Below, one piece after another: positions 26,894 through 36,968 of a DNA stretch of 64,000 bases. The notes beneath the pieces are model-generated. The model was not told where the DNA came from. It saw only the letters and a list, made by a program, of their open reading frames with translations, and did no database searches. Origin of the DNA: Sulfurospirillum cavolei (lineage in GTDB: Bacteria > Campylobacterota > Campylobacteria > Campylobacterales > Sulfurospirillaceae); assembly GCF_001548055.1 (NCBI RefSeq), contig NZ_AP014724.1, positions 1,240,001-1,304,000 of the forward strand. Direction: 5' to 3'. The position numbers were made by a program, and so were the translations under genes. How positions within the stretch are numbered: the stretch's first letter is position 1; each line of letters starts with the position of its first letter.

Positions 26894-29005
26894 TTAGGAC
26901 GTTTTAAACTGCCCGACGGTTTTACTGAGCGAATTGACGTGATGCGTGACGCTGTCGCTAATCGTACGTACGCGGCGGTTCAGGTGCGTTAACTCGTACA
27001 CTTCGTCGCTAATCGCCTTCGCGTGAAGCATCGTGTTTTTCGAATCTTCAAAAACGGCGTAAACGTCTTCTTTCATTGCCAAGATTACCTCTTTTTGATC
27101 GTGTAAAATCGCATCGATACTTTGTAGTGATTCGGTGGAGATCGCAACACCGTTGTCGACCGTACGATTGACGTTTTGCATACTCGAAAGCGCGTCCCCG
27201 ACGTTGTCGTTAATGTTATGCACGATGGCTTCGATACGTACGGTGGCTTTATCGGTCATGTCGGCTAGTTTGCGAACCTCTTCGGCAACGACCGCAAATC
27301 CGCGTCCTTGTTCGCCCGCACGACTGGCTTCTACCGCCGCATTGAGGGAGAGAAGATTGGTTTTGTCGGTAATGTCTTTGATGGTTTCGATCATCGACGA
27401 AACCTCGGCGACGTTTTGCTCCAGCGTAAAAATAATCTGCGTCGTTTCGTCTGCGATGGTTTTGATGTTGCCGATGGACGATTCTACTTTTCCGAGTTTT
27501 TCGGCGACATGTGCTTGCGTTTGGCTAATTTTAAGGCTCATCGCGTCGGCTTTAGTGACCGAATTTTGGATCGCGTTGTTTTGGGTTTGAATATGCGTCG
27601 CGATATTTTGAATGCTAACGCCGATTTGCTCGATTTTTTTGCCCGTAACGACGATCGTGTTGGTGAGATGTTGATTGAGGTTGAGCAAATTGAGAAGCGA
27701 GCTTTTGGTTTTTTGTAAGATCGTATCGAAAATATCGATGACGCTGTTAATCCAAACGGCCGTACGTCGGTTCTCATCTTTTGCAAATCGATTCAAATCT
27801 GCCCGTTGGGTAATATCGCCGTCACCTTCGACAAAACTTTGCAAGAGTGAACGTAAAGAGGCGTATGCATTAAAAAAATTAGACAGTTCGCTTTTGGTCA
27901 TCCCTAAAATCATCGCTAAAGAAACCGTCGTAATGATGCCGATTTCTTGTAAGCGGGTTAAAAACGGCATAAACGTGAGGGTGGCATAATAGGCACTCGG
28001 AATGAAAAGACCGATGAGCAAAGCCATTCTAAAATAAAGTTTATGGCGAAATTGCATGATGTCGTATACTTCCGAAAGATCGCCCTCGCACATCATTCCC
28101 CACGTATCGAGGCTATAAGGAAGCGTTACGGTAATACCTTTGCCGATCACGGGAATGCCGCGATAATCGGAATACCCCGGATACGCACAACAGAGATTTG
28201 CTCCTTTTTTAACGGTGTTGGCTACGCCAAAGTGCAATGCTTTGGTCGCGGGGTCGTTAAAAACGATCTCAAATTCGGTATGTTTTTGAATCGAAATGAT
28301 GCCTTGTTTTGTGTGCACGCCCTCTTTGAGGTTTTCACCGAAGCTAAACGTGTCGTCTTCAAAACGCGAGCGAGAAAGTGCCGTTCCGGTTTTAATGTTT
28401 TTATTAAAATAGGGTTTGATCATAAAAAGATAGTTATCGCCGGATTCTTTAAAGATATGTCCCGCTTCGCGTTGAATGAGATCGCTGAGCGTATCGTTGG
28501 AAACACGTGCGACGAGAAGGCACTTTTCGTTTTGACATGTAACGTGTTTCATAAAAGCGAGCGTCACGCAATCGTGGAACGTCGAAGCCTTGGGGCGAAA
28601 TAAAAGCGTATCTTCATCGACGTAAGGGCCGAAAAGCAGTTGCGAGGAGCCGAGCTGAACGTAATCGACGGCTTCGCAAAAAGCGGTTGCATCGTAACGA
28701 TACTCTTTTAACGGGCGTTGCATCGAGCTAAAAAGCATCGTTTTGGCACTGTTAAGAATGAAATATTCTAAAATCGTTTCGCTTAGCTTTTCTTGCTCTT
28801 TGAGGATACCGAGGGGATCGCCTGCTTCTTGATCGAGAAGAATAGCGGTATTTTCGACTTCGCGCCATATTTCGTTCGCCCATTCGATCATAAGCCGTTT
28901 ACGTGTTTGTGCAATACCTTCAAATGCGGTCTCGACGGCACTGAGCATTCCTTTATTGCGCGTCCATTTCGACCAAATAGTCCCTTTATCTTTGAGTGAA
29001 AGCAC
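26894..29005 (-). CDS. Methyl-accepting chemotaxis protein with unusual topology
   Basis: A 703-residue chemoreceptor. Residues about 1-320 form a sensory region resembling a Cache-type domain ([16 protein letters not shown]). Two hydrophobic segments follow at about 325-345 and 355-373, then a HAMP-like linker and a long signalling coiled coil whose tip is [19 protein letters not shown]. No membrane helix precedes the sensory region, so by the positive-inside logic it would be cytoplasmic, opposite to normal Cache receptors. The start is GTG at 29005 with AAAGGA upstream; an in-frame stop a short way upstream excludes a missed N-terminal helix. The ligand is unknown. Confidence 0.85.
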   Translation of the reverse strand: MLSLKDKGTIWSKWTRNKGMLSAVETAFEGIAQTRKRLMIEWANEIWREVENTAILLDQEAGDPLGILKEQEKLSETILEYFILNSAKTMLFSSMQRPLKEYRYDATAFCEAVDYVQLGSSQLLFGPYVDEDTLLFRPKASTFHDCVTLAFMKHVTCQNEKCLLVARVSNDTLSDLIQREAGHIFKESGDNYLFMIKPYFNKNIKTGTALSRSRFEDDTFSFGENLKEGVHTKQGIISIQKHTEFEIVFNDPATKALHFGVANTVKKGANLCCAYPGYSDYRGIPVIGKGITVTLPYSLDTWGMMCEGDLSEVYDIMQFRHKLYFRMALLIGLFIPSAYYATLTFMPFLTRLQEIGIITTVSLAMILGMTKSELSNFFNAYASLRSLLQSFVEGDGDITQRADLNRFAKDENRRTAVWINSVIDIFDTILQKTKSSLLNLLNLNQHLTNTIVVTGKKIEQIGVSIQNIATHIQTQNNAIQNSVTKADAMSLKISQTQAHVAEKLGKVESSIGNIKTIADETTQIIFTLEQNVAEVSSMIETIKDITDKTNLLSLNAAVEASRAGEQGRGFAVVAEEVRKLADMTDKATVRIEAIVHNINDNVGDALSSMQNVNRTVDNGVAISTESLQSIDAILHDQKEVILAMKEDVYAVFEDSKNTMLHAKAISDEVYELTHLNRRVRTISDSVTHHVNSLSKTVGQFKTS

Positions 29006-29406
29006 GGTATTTTCCTTTATTGTTTTTGATTGTTTAATTTTTAATCATTTTTTTTTATTCGTGAAAGACATTTAACGATTGCTTTGATTCATAAACGCTT
29101 CCGACGGTTTTGCGTCATTAAATCGCCTCAAAAAAAGTATCGTCTATAAGCCCCTTCATATAGAGCGTTGAAAGCTTTATATTTTAAAAAAAACAACGCA
29201 GAACTATACAAAAATAGCAATCTCGATGCAATGATAAAATTGATTAAAAAATAATCATAAGATTTCGAAAAAGCCTTTTTTCTTCAAGAATGTAGATTCT
29301 ACACACCTTTTTCGACTGATTAATTTATAGGCAATTTTTTCGCCAAAAAAAATCTTTTGATGTTAAAATGGACGTACACCAATTCTCAAACGAAAGGAAA
29401 GAAATA
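29006..29406. promoter_or_regulatory. 400-nt divergent regulatory region (MCP / aap operon)
   Basis: AT-rich, no gene seen. A TAAAAT -10 box for the aap operon is at 29364-29369, in TTGATGTTAAAATGG. A perfect 13-bp palindrome, TGTAGATTCTACA, is at 29291-29303. It is nested between the inverted arms CGAAAAAG (29266-29273) and CTTTTTCG (29307-29314). This nested structure lies about 50 bp upstream of the -10 box, a plausible activator or repressor site for the amino-acid transporter. No clear sigma-28 or sigma-54 site was found for the chemoreceptor. Confidence 0.5.
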
Positions 29407-30432
29407 ATGGTTTTATCTCGTATCGCTAAAGTCTCTTTAGCAACCGTAACGATTTTGGGTTTAGGCGTCACGACACTTAGTGCCGATACGCTCAGTGAAG
29501 TACAAAAGCAAGGTTTTGTGAAGTGCGGCGTCGACGGCGGACTTCCGGGGTTTTCCGAAGTCGGTAGCGACGGTATTTACAGAGGAATCGACGTGGACGT
29601 ATGCCGTGCCGTCGCCGCGGCAACACTTGGTGACGCCAAAAAGGTTAAATACGTCGCTTTGAACGCAAAAGAGAGATTAACCGCGCTTCAATCGGGCGAG
29701 ATTGATATGCTTTCCCGTAATACGACATGGACGGAAACCAGAGATACCTCGTTGGGTTTAAATTTCGCCGGCGTCAATTATTATGACGGACAAGGCTTTA
29801 TGGTAACGAAAAAACTCGGCGTCAAAAGTGCCAAAGAGTTAGACGGTGCTTCGATTTGTCTTCAAACGGGAACGACGACCGAGTTGAACGTTGCGGACTA
29901 TTTTAGAACCAACAAAATGAAATACAAACTTGTCTCCTACGATACCAACGATCAAGTCGTTAAAGCATATGAAAGCGGTCGTTGCGACGTTTTAACTTCC
30001 GATCAATCTCAACTTTACGGTTTGCGTATTAAATTGGCAAAACCGGACGAATCCATCGTTTTACCCGAAGTTATTTCCAAAGAGCCTTTGGGACCGGTTG
30101 TGCGTAAAGGGGACGGTCGATGGTTCGATATCGTTAGATGGTCGTTTTATGCCATGTTGACGGCGGAAGAGTCGGGCGTTACGAGTGCCAATGTCGATGC
30201 GATGCTTAAATCCGACAATCCGGACGTGAAACGTCTTTTAGGTGCGGAAGGTCAGATGGGCGAAAACTTGGGACTTAAAAAAGATTTTGCTTACCAAATC
30301 ATCAAACAAGTCGGTAATTACGGCGAATCGTTTGAGAGAACCGTCGGTCAAGGCTCTCCGCTTAAAATTCAAAGAGGCTACAATGCCCTATGGACAAACG
30401 GCGGTTTACAATACGCACCTCCTTTTAGATAA
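29407..30432 (+). CDS. aapJ: Amino-acid ABC transporter periplasmic binding protein
   Basis: Solute-binding protein of the general L-amino-acid (Aap/Bzt) type. A Sec signal peptide (about residues 1-24, ending TTLSA) precedes LSEVQKQGFVKCGVDGGLPGFSEV, the family start of the mature protein. Further AapJ features are DVDVCRAVAAATLGDAKKVKY and VIRKGD-like PVVRKGDGRW. The true ATG is at 29407 (GAAAGGAAAG upstream), not 29368. It is expected to be the most abundant product of aapJQMP, consistent with an intercistronic hairpin after it. Confidence 0.92.
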   Translation: MVLSRIAKVSLATVTILGLGVTTLSADTLSEVQKQGFVKCGVDGGLPGFSEVGSDGIYRGIDVDVCRAVAAATLGDAKKVKYVALNAKERLTALQSGEIDMLSRNTTWTETRDTSLGLNFAGVNYYDGQGFMVTKKLGVKSAKELDGASICLQTGTTTELNVADYFRTNKMKYKLVSYDTNDQVVKAYESGRCDVLTSDQSQLYGLRIKLAKPDESIVLPEVISKEPLGPVVRKGDGRWFDIVRWSFYAMLTAEESGVTSANVDAMLKSDNPDVKRLLGAEGQMGENLGLKKDFAYQIIKQVGNYGESFERTVGQGSPLKIQRGYNALWTNGGLQYAPPFR

Positions 30433-30454
30433 GAAGCGTTGGAATGTTTTTCAC

Positions 30455-30475
30455 GAGAGCGGCGTGTCCGCTCTC
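30455..30475 (+). other. Intercistronic hairpin between aapJ and aapQ
   Basis: GAGAGCGG (30455-30462) pairs with CCGCTCTC (30468-30475), an 8-bp GC-rich stem with a 5-nt loop and no long U-tract. Such hairpins after binding-protein genes commonly stabilise the upstream mRNA or attenuate transcription into permease genes. Confidence 0.6.
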
Positions 30476-30500
30476 TTAACTTCTTAAACAAAGGACGTAC

Positions 30501-31655
30501 ATGTTAGCACTTTTGAGAAATCAAAAGATTCGAGGGATTATTTTTCAGCTTTTAACGGTAATCGGCTTGGTTGCTTTTTTGTGGTATATTGGTGCTAATA
30601 CGGTTGCAAATATAGAACAAAGAGGCATTCAAACCGGTTTTGGATTTTTGGAAGGAACGGCGGGATTCGGTATTGATCAATCCCCGATTCCCTACACCGA
30701 AGAGGATACGCACGGCAGAGTTTTTATCGTAGGATTGTTAAATACGATGATTATTGCCGCCGTCGGTATCGTTTTTTCGACGATCGTCGGATTGTTGATC
30801 GGTATTTTAAGGCTTTCAAACAACTGGTTAATCGCCAAGCTCGCCAAAGCTTATATCGATTTTTTCCGTAATATTCCGCTTTTACTGCAAATTTTGTTTT
30901 GGTACAACGTCGTGTTGCGCGCCATGCCAAACCCTAAGCAAAGTTACAATTTCTTCGACACGATTTTTATCAACAACCGAGGACTTTACTTCCCGCAACC
31001 CGAATACAATACGACGTTTTTTGCGATTTTAATAAGTTTTGCGGTTGCCTTCACGTGTGTTTATCTTCTCAATCGATGGGCAAATCGCCGCAAAGAAGCC
31101 ACGGGGAAAGACTTTTTCGTCTTACCTTGGGGTATCGCGCTTTTTCTTCTACTTCCCGCCCTTGCCTATTGGATCGGCGGTGCGCAATTGCACTTTAGTT
31201 TTCCCGAACTTCGGGGTTTCAACTTTAAAGGCGGCAAAGTGCTTTCACCGGAATTTTTGGCGTTGGCGTTTGCGTTAACGATTTATACCGCAACGTTTAT
31301 CGCTGAAGCGGTACGTTCAGGCATCGAAGCGGTCAGTCACGGACAAAAAGAAGCTGCCGCTTCGATGGGATTTAGCCCGTATCAGTCCCTCAAACTCGTT
31401 ATTTTGCCTCAAGCCATTCGTATTGCGATTCCTCCCATTATCAACCAATACTTGAATTTAACGAAGAACTCTTCTTTGGCAACGGCAGTGGGTTATCCGG
31501 AGATCGTAACGGTTTTTGCGGGAACGTCGTTAAATCAAGTCGGACAAGCGATTGAAATTATTGCGATGACGATGTTAGTTTACCTTATTATTAGTTTGCT
31601 GGTTTCGGCGCTGCTTAACTGGTTTAACCATAAAATGAAGATCAAGGAGCGCTAA
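30501..31655 (+). CDS. aapQ: Amino-acid ABC transporter permease AapQ
   Basis: A 384-residue inner-membrane permease of the HAAT/AapQ type. About eight hydrophobic segments are visible. FIVGLLNTMIIAAVGIVFST is the permease domain start, RNIPLLLQILFWYNVV is characteristic, and the EAA loop is SGIEAVSHGQKEAAASMGFS. A large central insert typical of AapQ is present. It overlaps nothing and precedes aapM by one base. Confidence 0.9.
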   Translation: MLALLRNQKIRGIIFQLLTVIGLVAFLWYIGANTVANIEQRGIQTGFGFLEGTAGFGIDQSPIPYTEEDTHGRVFIVGLLNTMIIAAVGIVFSTIVGLLIGILRLSNNWLIAKLAKAYIDFFRNIPLLLQILFWYNVVLRAMPNPKQSYNFFDTIFINNRGLYFPQPEYNTTFFAILISFAVAFTCVYLLNRWANRRKEATGKDFFVLPWGIALFLLLPALAYWIGGAQLHFSFPELRGFNFKGGKVLSPEFLALAFALTIYTATFIAEAVRSGIEAVSHGQKEAAASMGFSPYQSLKLVILPQAIRIAIPPIINQYLNLTKNSSLATAVGYPEIVTVFAGTSLNQVGQAIEIIAMTMLVYLIISLLVSALLNWFNHKMKIKER

Positions 31656-31656
31656 G

Positions 31657-32745
31657 ATGGCGGTTTATTCCAAAAAAGAGGCGCGCAAGGCTCCCTCCAA
31701 TGTTAAAGGCTTAACGTTTTGGTTACGTGAAAACCTTTTTTCTTCCCCGTTTAACGTCGCATTAACGCTTTTAGGCGTGATGCTTTTGGTATGGGTGATT
31801 CCGCCGTTCATCAAATGGGCGTATTTGGATGCCAATTTTGCGGGAAGTACGCGAGAAGATTGTACGGGCGGAGGAGCATGTTGGGTCTTTATTCGCATGA
31901 AAATCGATATGTTTATGTACGGGTTTTACCCTTCCGAATTTCGTTGGCGCGTCAATACGGTTTACGGGCTGTTTCTCGTATTGGTTGCGGCGTTTCGTTA
32001 TCTCAAAAGCCCTGTTCTCAAAATCGTATTGGCGCATGTCTATTTTATCGCCGGTTTCCTTTTGGTTCACGGCGGTTTAGCAGGTTTAGAAGTCGTGCCG
32101 ACCGATAAATGGGGCGGTTTGATGTTGACGATTATGGTGGCCGCCGTCGGTATCGTTTCGGCGTTTCCTTTGGGTGTTATTTTGGCGTTGGGACGTGCGT
32201 CGCATTTACCGATTATTCGCAGCCTAAGCGTTACGTACATCGAGTTTATTCGAGGCGTACCGCTCATTACGATTTTGTTTATGTCTTCGGTTATTTTGCC
32301 GCTTTTCTTCCCCGAGGGAATGAACTTCGATAAATTGTTGCGCGCACTGATCGGTATTGCGATGTTCGAAGCGGCGTATATCGCCGAGAATATCCGCGGC
32401 GGACTTCAGTCGATTCCCAAAGGTCAATACGAAGCGGCGGATGCAATCGGTTTGTCGTACTGGCAAAAGATGTTTTTAGTCATCTTGCCGCAAGCGTTAA
32501 AGGTTGCCATTCCCAACCTTGTCGGCGTTTCGATTGCCCTTTTTCAAGATACGACGCTTGTTTTGATCATCGGTTTATTCGATTTGTTGGCGATGGTGCG
32601 TCTGAGTGCCGCCGATTCGTATTGGCTCGGCTACGAGACGGAAGGCTACGTGTTCGTTACCTTTATCTTTTGGTTTTTTTGTTACATGATGTCGAATTTC
32701 AGCCAAAAGCTTGAAAAACGTTTTAATACGAATTTACGAAAATAG
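31657..32745 (+). CDS. aapM: Amino-acid ABC transporter permease AapM
   Basis: A 362-residue partner permease. It has a long N-terminal region with several membrane helices, the permease core starting [20 protein letters not shown], and [19 protein letters not shown]. The EAA loop is [20 protein letters not shown]. The combination with aapQ is typical of the general L-amino-acid transporter. One base separates it from aapQ, and nine bases from aapP. Confidence 0.9.
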   Translation: MAVYSKKEARKAPSNVKGLTFWLRENLFSSPFNVALTLLGVMLLVWVIPPFIKWAYLDANFAGSTREDCTGGGACWVFIRMKIDMFMYGFYPSEFRWRVNTVYGLFLVLVAAFRYLKSPVLKIVLAHVYFIAGFLLVHGGLAGLEVVPTDKWGGLMLTIMVAAVGIVSAFPLGVILALGRASHLPIIRSLSVTYIEFIRGVPLITILFMSSVILPLFFPEGMNFDKLLRALIGIAMFEAAYIAENIRGGLQSIPKGQYEAADAIGLSYWQKMFLVILPQALKVAIPNLVGVSIALFQDTTLVLIIGLFDLLAMVRLSAADSYWLGYETEGYVFVTFIFWFFCYMMSNFSQKLEKRFNTNLRK

Positions 32746-32753
32746 GACACTTT

Positions 32754-33500
32754 ATGAAAGAGAGAAAAGAGATTATAGAGATTAAAAATCTCAATAAATG
32801 GTACGGCGATTTTCATGTCCTCAAAGAGGTCAATCTCACGGTGAAAACAGGTGAAATTATCGTGGTATGCGGACCTTCCGGATCGGGTAAATCGACGCTG
32901 ATTCGCTGTATTAATTACTTAGAGCAATTTCAAGAAGGTAGCATTAGCGTTGAAGGTATCGATTTGGTCAACGACGTCAAAAAGATCAAAGCGATTCGCG
33001 AAGAAGTAGCGATGGTGTTTCAACACTTTAACCTCTTCCCGCATTTGACGATTTTAGACAATCTTACCTTGGCTCCGATTTGGGTCAAAAAGATGCCGCG
33101 CAAAGAGGCCGAAGCGATGGCGATGAAATATTTGGAGCGCGTGGGTATCGCCAATCAAGCGAATAAATACCCCAATCAACTCTCCGGCGGTCAGCAACAA
33201 CGCGTCGCAATCGCAAGAGCGTTATGCAAAAATCCGAAAATTATGCTTTTTGACGAGCCGACTTCCGCATTGGACCCCGAAATGGTTGCCGAAGTTTTAG
33301 ATGTTATGATAGAATTAGCCAAAGAAGATAAAACAATGGTGTGCGTGACGCATGAAATGGGTTTTGCTAAAAAAGTAGCCGACCGTATCATTTTTATGGA
33401 CGCGGGACAAATCGTTGAAGAAAATACTCCCGAAGAGTTTTTCCAACATCCCGAATCCGAGCGTTTAAAACTCTTTTTAGAGCAAATTTTATCGCACTAA
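32754..33500 (+). CDS. aapP: Amino-acid ABC transporter ATPase AapP
   Basis: ATP-binding subunit of the polar amino-acid family. Walker A is [14 protein letters not shown], the Q-loop region is [14 protein letters not shown], the signature is [17 protein letters not shown] and Walker B is [15 protein letters not shown]. The 248-residue size is standard. It completes the aapJQMP operon. Confidence 0.94.
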   Translation: MKERKEIIEIKNLNKWYGDFHVLKEVNLTVKTGEIIVVCGPSGSGKSTLIRCINYLEQFQEGSISVEGIDLVNDVKKIKAIREEVAMVFQHFNLFPHLTILDNLTLAPIWVKKMPRKEAEAMAMKYLERVGIANQANKYPNQLSGGQQQRVAIARALCKNPKIMLFDEPTSALDPEMVAEVLDVMIELAKEDKTMVCVTHEMGFAKKVADRIIFMDAGQIVEENTPEEFFQHPESERLKLFLEQILSH

Positions 33501-33527
33501 TCGTTGTTGACATGTAAGGATTGTGGT

Positions 33528-33989
33528 ATGGAAGAGTTGATTCCCGTTTTAGTGATTGTCGGAGCGGTCGCTTTCGTGATGATCAAACAAATCGGCAACA
33601 TTACCCAAAGGCTCGATCGCGTGCACGATGCGGACGCATTTGAGCGCTATGCGAAGTTTTCGGCGATTATTCAAGAGCACGTGCGCGCGATGAAACAGAG
33701 TATCGACAGCTCAAAACAGGTAGCGTTAAGAACGTACATGTTAATCGACGAGAGCCAAGAAGCGTACGCGTTGGAGAAGCTCTCCGATATGATTCGCAAG
33801 CTCGTTTTTTTTGAAACGATGACGGCACGGCAAAAAAATCCTCAAGAGATTGAAGCGGAGCTTTTTGAAATTTTAAACGCATTGGAACAGTTTTTAAAAA
33901 CCTATTGTCAAGAGGGAGAGGCTCAAAGCGAAAAGCTTCGCGAGAGCCTCATGGTCGCCTATGAGACGCTCACGAACGAAGAGGTTTAG
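33528..33989 (+). CDS. Conserved-looking small membrane-anchored protein, unknown
   Basis: A 153-residue protein with one N-terminal membrane helix (LIPVLVIVGAVAFVMI) followed by a helical, charged soluble region. The longer frame starting at 33504 is unlikely because TAAGGA sits just before the ATG at 33528. It may be co-transcribed with aapP but looks unrelated to transport. It overlaps the convergent ilvA by four bases. Family not recognised. Confidence 0.65.
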   Translation: MEELIPVLVIVGAVAFVMIKQIGNITQRLDRVHDADAFERYAKFSAIIQEHVRAMKQSIDSSKQVALRTYMLIDESQEAYALEKLSDMIRKLVFFETMTARQKNPQEIEAELFEILNALEQFLKTYCQEGEAQSEKLRESLMVAYETLTNEEV

Positions 33990-35197
33990 ACCTCTTCGAT
34001 AAACGGATATTTCGCGTCGTTTAAGAGTTCGCGGATCATCGCTTGATGTTCTACGCCTTTGGTTTCCAACATAATCGTAATTTGTGCATCGCCGTAAGAG
34101 AGTTTCGTCGAAAAACGGTCGTAATCGATTTGAATAATATTGGCGTTGGCATTTTTAAATAAGTCCGTCAGACGCATCAGTGCGCCCGGTTTGTCGATCA
34201 ACGTGATGACCAACTTCATTTTACGGTGCGATTTGATTAAACCTTTCTCGATAATGATCGAAAGCACTTGCACATCGATATTTCCGCCGCTTAAAACCGC
34301 GCCGATTTTGGTATGTTTGTCAAAGGCAAATTTTTTATGCATAATGGCCGCAACGCTTGCCGCACCGCCGCCTTCAACGACCAATTTTTGTCGCTCCAAT
34401 AAAAACAAAATTGCCGATGCAATCTCTTCGTCGTCTACCGTGACGACTTCATCGACACACTCCAAAATATGTGCTAAATTGCTTTCACTGACGTCGCGTA
34501 CGGCGATACCGTCGGCAATCGTTCGCACGCTTTTGGAATTGATCGCTTGTTTGGCATGGAACGATTCGCACATAGCGGGAGCTCCTGATGCATTGACGCC
34601 GATGACTTTGATTTTCGGATCGATTTGTTTGATCGCCGAGCTCATACCGCTAATCAGTCCGCCGCCGCCGATGGGAACGACGACGACGTCAAGGTCGTTG
34701 ATTTCATCGATCATTTCTAAAGCAACCGTTCCTTGCCCCGCAATGACTTTTTCGTCTTCAAACGGGTGAATAAACGTCAAGCCGTGTTCGTTGGCGTACG
34801 TAAGGGCATACGCGTAGGCTTCGTCGTAGTTATCGCCTTGTAAGATCACTTCCGCACCCAAAGCTTTGGTTCCCGTGACTTTTAAAAGAGGCGTGGCTTC
34901 TGGCATCACGATCGTTGCTTGGATACCGAAGACCCGAGCACTGTAGGCAACGCCTTGCGCGTGATTGCCCGCACTTGCTGCAATGACGCCCTTTTTGCGT
35001 TCTTCTTTGGTTAATGAGGCGATTTTATTGTACGCGCCGCGAAGTTTATAAGCACCCGTAATTTGGAGATTTTCTTTTTTTAGATAGACGTTTGTTCCGA
35101 CTTCTTCACTTAAAATCGGAGCTAAGGCACAAGGCGTGTTGGTCACGACGCCGGCTAATTGTCGTTTGGCTTTAACGATTTCACTAAGGGGTATCAT
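33986..35197 (-). CDS. ilvA: Threonine dehydratase (biosynthetic type with ACT domain)
   Basis: PLP enzyme that deaminates threonine to 2-oxobutyrate for isoleucine synthesis. The PLP Lys lies in NLQITGAYKLRGAYNKI, with AASAGNHAQGVAYSA and the phosphate loop VPIGGGGLISG. A C-terminal ACT domain (about 325-403, VITLIDKPGALMRLTDLF) suggests feedback control. ATG 35197 has AAAGG upstream and overlaps the CoA-binding gene stop as ATGA; the frame is open to 35230. It could also act as a catabolic enzyme, since the ACT arrangement is a single domain. Confidence 0.92.
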   Translation of the reverse strand: MIPLSEIVKAKRQLAGVVTNTPCALAPILSEEVGTNVYLKKENLQITGAYKLRGAYNKIASLTKEERKKGVIAASAGNHAQGVAYSARVFGIQATIVMPEATPLLKVTGTKALGAEVILQGDNYDEAYAYALTYANEHGLTFIHPFEDEKVIAGQGTVALEMIDEINDLDVVVVPIGGGGLISGMSSAIKQIDPKIKVIGVNASGAPAMCESFHAKQAINSKSVRTIADGIAVRDVSESNLAHILECVDEVVTVDDEEIASAILFLLERQKLVVEGGGAASVAAIMHKKFAFDKHTKIGAVLSGGNIDVQVLSIIIEKGLIKSHRKMKLVITLIDKPGALMRLTDLFKNANANIIQIDYDRFSTKLSYGDAQITIMLETKGVEHQAMIRELLNDAKYPFIEEV

Positions 35198-35628
35198 AGG
35201 TGTAACCTTTCGTATTCTACTTTCGTACATTTATTTTGAACGGCGATTAAGCCGTTTTCTTTTGCTTTTTGGCAGGCGGCATTGTTAATAATGCCCAATT
35301 GCAACCATACGACTTTCACGTCGCCTCTTTGCAAGGCTTCATCGACGAGCGAATCGGCGATTTCGGGTTTACGAAACATATCGACCATGGCTACTTTTTC
35401 TGGAATTTCCAGAAGCGATCGGTACACTTTTTCCCCTAAAATCGTCTCTTCCTTGGGATAAATCGGATAGATTTTAAAGCCTTTTGTTTGTAAATAACGT
35501 GCTACTTTATGACTGTCTTTATCGGGATCGGGAGAAAGGCCGATAATGGCAATGCTCTTGCACATCGAAAAAATATCTTTAATGCCCGCATCATCGGGCA
35601 TGCTAATGTTAGAAATGTCGCATTCCAT
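35194..35628 (-). CDS. CoA-binding domain protein (YccU-like)
   Basis: A 144-residue single Rossmann domain of the CoA-binding family. It contains SIAIIGLSPDPDKDSHKVARYL (nucleotide-binding loop), GFKIYPIYPKEETILGEKVY and VDMFRKPEIADSLVDEAL. The biochemical role is not established; related domains occur in succinyl-CoA synthetases. It is coupled to ilvA. Confidence 0.85.
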   Translation of the reverse strand: MECDISNISMPDDAGIKDIFSMCKSIAIIGLSPDPDKDSHKVARYLQTKGFKIYPIYPKEETILGEKVYRSLLEIPEKVAMVDMFRKPEIADSLVDEALQRGDVKVVWLQLGIINNAACQKAKENGLIAVQNKCTKVEYERLHL

Positions 35629-35742
35629 TATTGCTCCTTTAAAAAAAATTGAAGTGAGGAGTATAGCACACCCAAACTTTCTTAGCCTTTATCGAAAAAA
35701 TTACGTTTGACGTATGTCGTCTGTTTTGCCATTTTTTTGTGC

Positions 35743-35748
35743 TATAAT
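35743..35748 (+). promoter_or_regulatory. -10 box for the small chemoreceptor gene
   Basis: TGCTATAATCCC contains an extended -10 with a perfect TATAAT, about 34 nt before the gene start. T-rich sequence lies upstream. Confidence 0.55.
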
Positions 35749-35781
35749 CCCACGAAATTACATTTTGTATTATAAGGGAAT

Positions 35782-36966
35782 ATGATGTTTCTCGGGGAAA
35801 TTAGTATTAAAACGAAAGGCTGGATTTTAGCACTTTCGACGGTCGGAGGATTTACGGCAAATACGATCTTGGTCTTTTTTTTATTGGAAGGAACGAATCG
35901 TACGATTTTAGTGACGGGTTCGATTTTGGGGATGATTTTTTTCTTCATCTTTACGCGCATTATGACCTTAAGTATTTCGCGTTCGATTGACGCGCTTTCT
36001 GCCGTTACGTTTGATTTGGCGCAAGGAAGCGGCGATTTAACGAAACGCATCACCGTAACGTCGCATGACGAAATTGCCGAGCTTTCCGCCAATATCAATC
36101 ATTTTATCGATAAAATCCATCAAACCGTTATCGCTGCGACCAAAGCATCGCAAGAGAGCACCTCCACGGCCGATCGGTTTGCACTTATCGCTCAAAATAT
36201 TCATCAACGTATTGCCGAAGAGCTCAGTTTTGCTCAAAAAACGAAAACGTTGGGAGATACGATGAAAGGCGTCTTGGAACAATCGACGCAAAGCTCGAAA
36301 GATACGAGTCGCGATATTTTAGCCGCCTCTTCGACGTTGAACGAAACGGCATGCGAGATACAACGTTTGGTCGAAGATATACAAAAAGCTTCCGAAGTGG
36401 AGTCGGTCACGGTCGAGAGGCTCAATCAACTCAGTACCGACGCCAATCAGGTTAAAAACGTTTTAACGGTCATTTCCGACATTGCCGATCAAACCAATCT
36501 TTTAGCACTCAATGCCGCGATCGAAGCCGCACGCGCGGGCGAACACGGACGCGGTTTTGCCGTCGTCGCCGATGAAGTGCGAAACTTAGCCGAACGTACG
36601 CAAAAAAGTTTGAGCGAAATTAACACGACCATTAGCGTGATCGTGCAAAATATTATCGATGCCAGCGGTCAAATGAACGACAATTATGCCTTTATCGAAA
36701 AAATAGTCCATCACTCGGCACTGGCACAGAGTCACATCGGCGAAGCCGAAGTCGTCATTAAAAAAGCATCGCACGTCTCGTCTCAAGCGTCCGAAGTATC
36801 GCAAAAACTCTCCAGCGATACGACGACGATCTTGGAAAACGTTACTTACATGTACGAAGTTTCATTGAAAAACAGTACCGACGTACACGAGTTAAACGGT
36901 GCGTCCAAAAACCTTCTCGCGCAAGCCGGCGAACTTTCGCATAAACTCAACCAATTCCAAATCTAA
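35782..36966 (+). CDS. Minimal methyl-accepting chemotaxis protein lacking a ligand domain
   Basis: A 394-residue chemoreceptor. Two membrane helices (about 13-33 and 41-62) are separated by only a few residues, so there is no periplasmic sensor. A HAMP-like region (about 63-125, with [17 protein letters not shown]) and the signalling domain with tip [19 protein letters not shown] follow. It may sense membrane or redox state, like energy-taxis receptors, or depend on another protein. ATGATG start with AAGGG upstream; either ATG is possible. Confidence 0.88.
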   Translation: MMFLGEISIKTKGWILALSTVGGFTANTILVFFLLEGTNRTILVTGSILGMIFFFIFTRIMTLSISRSIDALSAVTFDLAQGSGDLTKRITVTSHDEIAELSANINHFIDKIHQTVIAATKASQESTSTADRFALIAQNIHQRIAEELSFAQKTKTLGDTMKGVLEQSTQSSKDTSRDILAASSTLNETACEIQRLVEDIQKASEVESVTVERLNQLSTDANQVKNVLTVISDIADQTNLLALNAAIEAARAGEHGRGFAVVADEVRNLAERTQKSLSEINTTISVIVQNIIDASGQMNDNYAFIEKIVHHSALAQSHIGEAEVVIKKASHVSSQASEVSQKLSSDTTTILENVTYMYEVSLKNSTDVHELNGASKNLLAQAGELSHKLNQFQI

Positions 36967-36968
36967 GG

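Noticed and set aside
28043-28603. 186-residue plus-strand frame within the large chemoreceptor gene
   Set aside because: It is a shadow of a well-supported gene on the other strand; no motif or promoter supports it.
34140-34769. 209-residue plus-strand frame within ilvA
   Set aside because: Antisense to a clear PLP enzyme with low-complexity Ser/Thr/Pro sequence.
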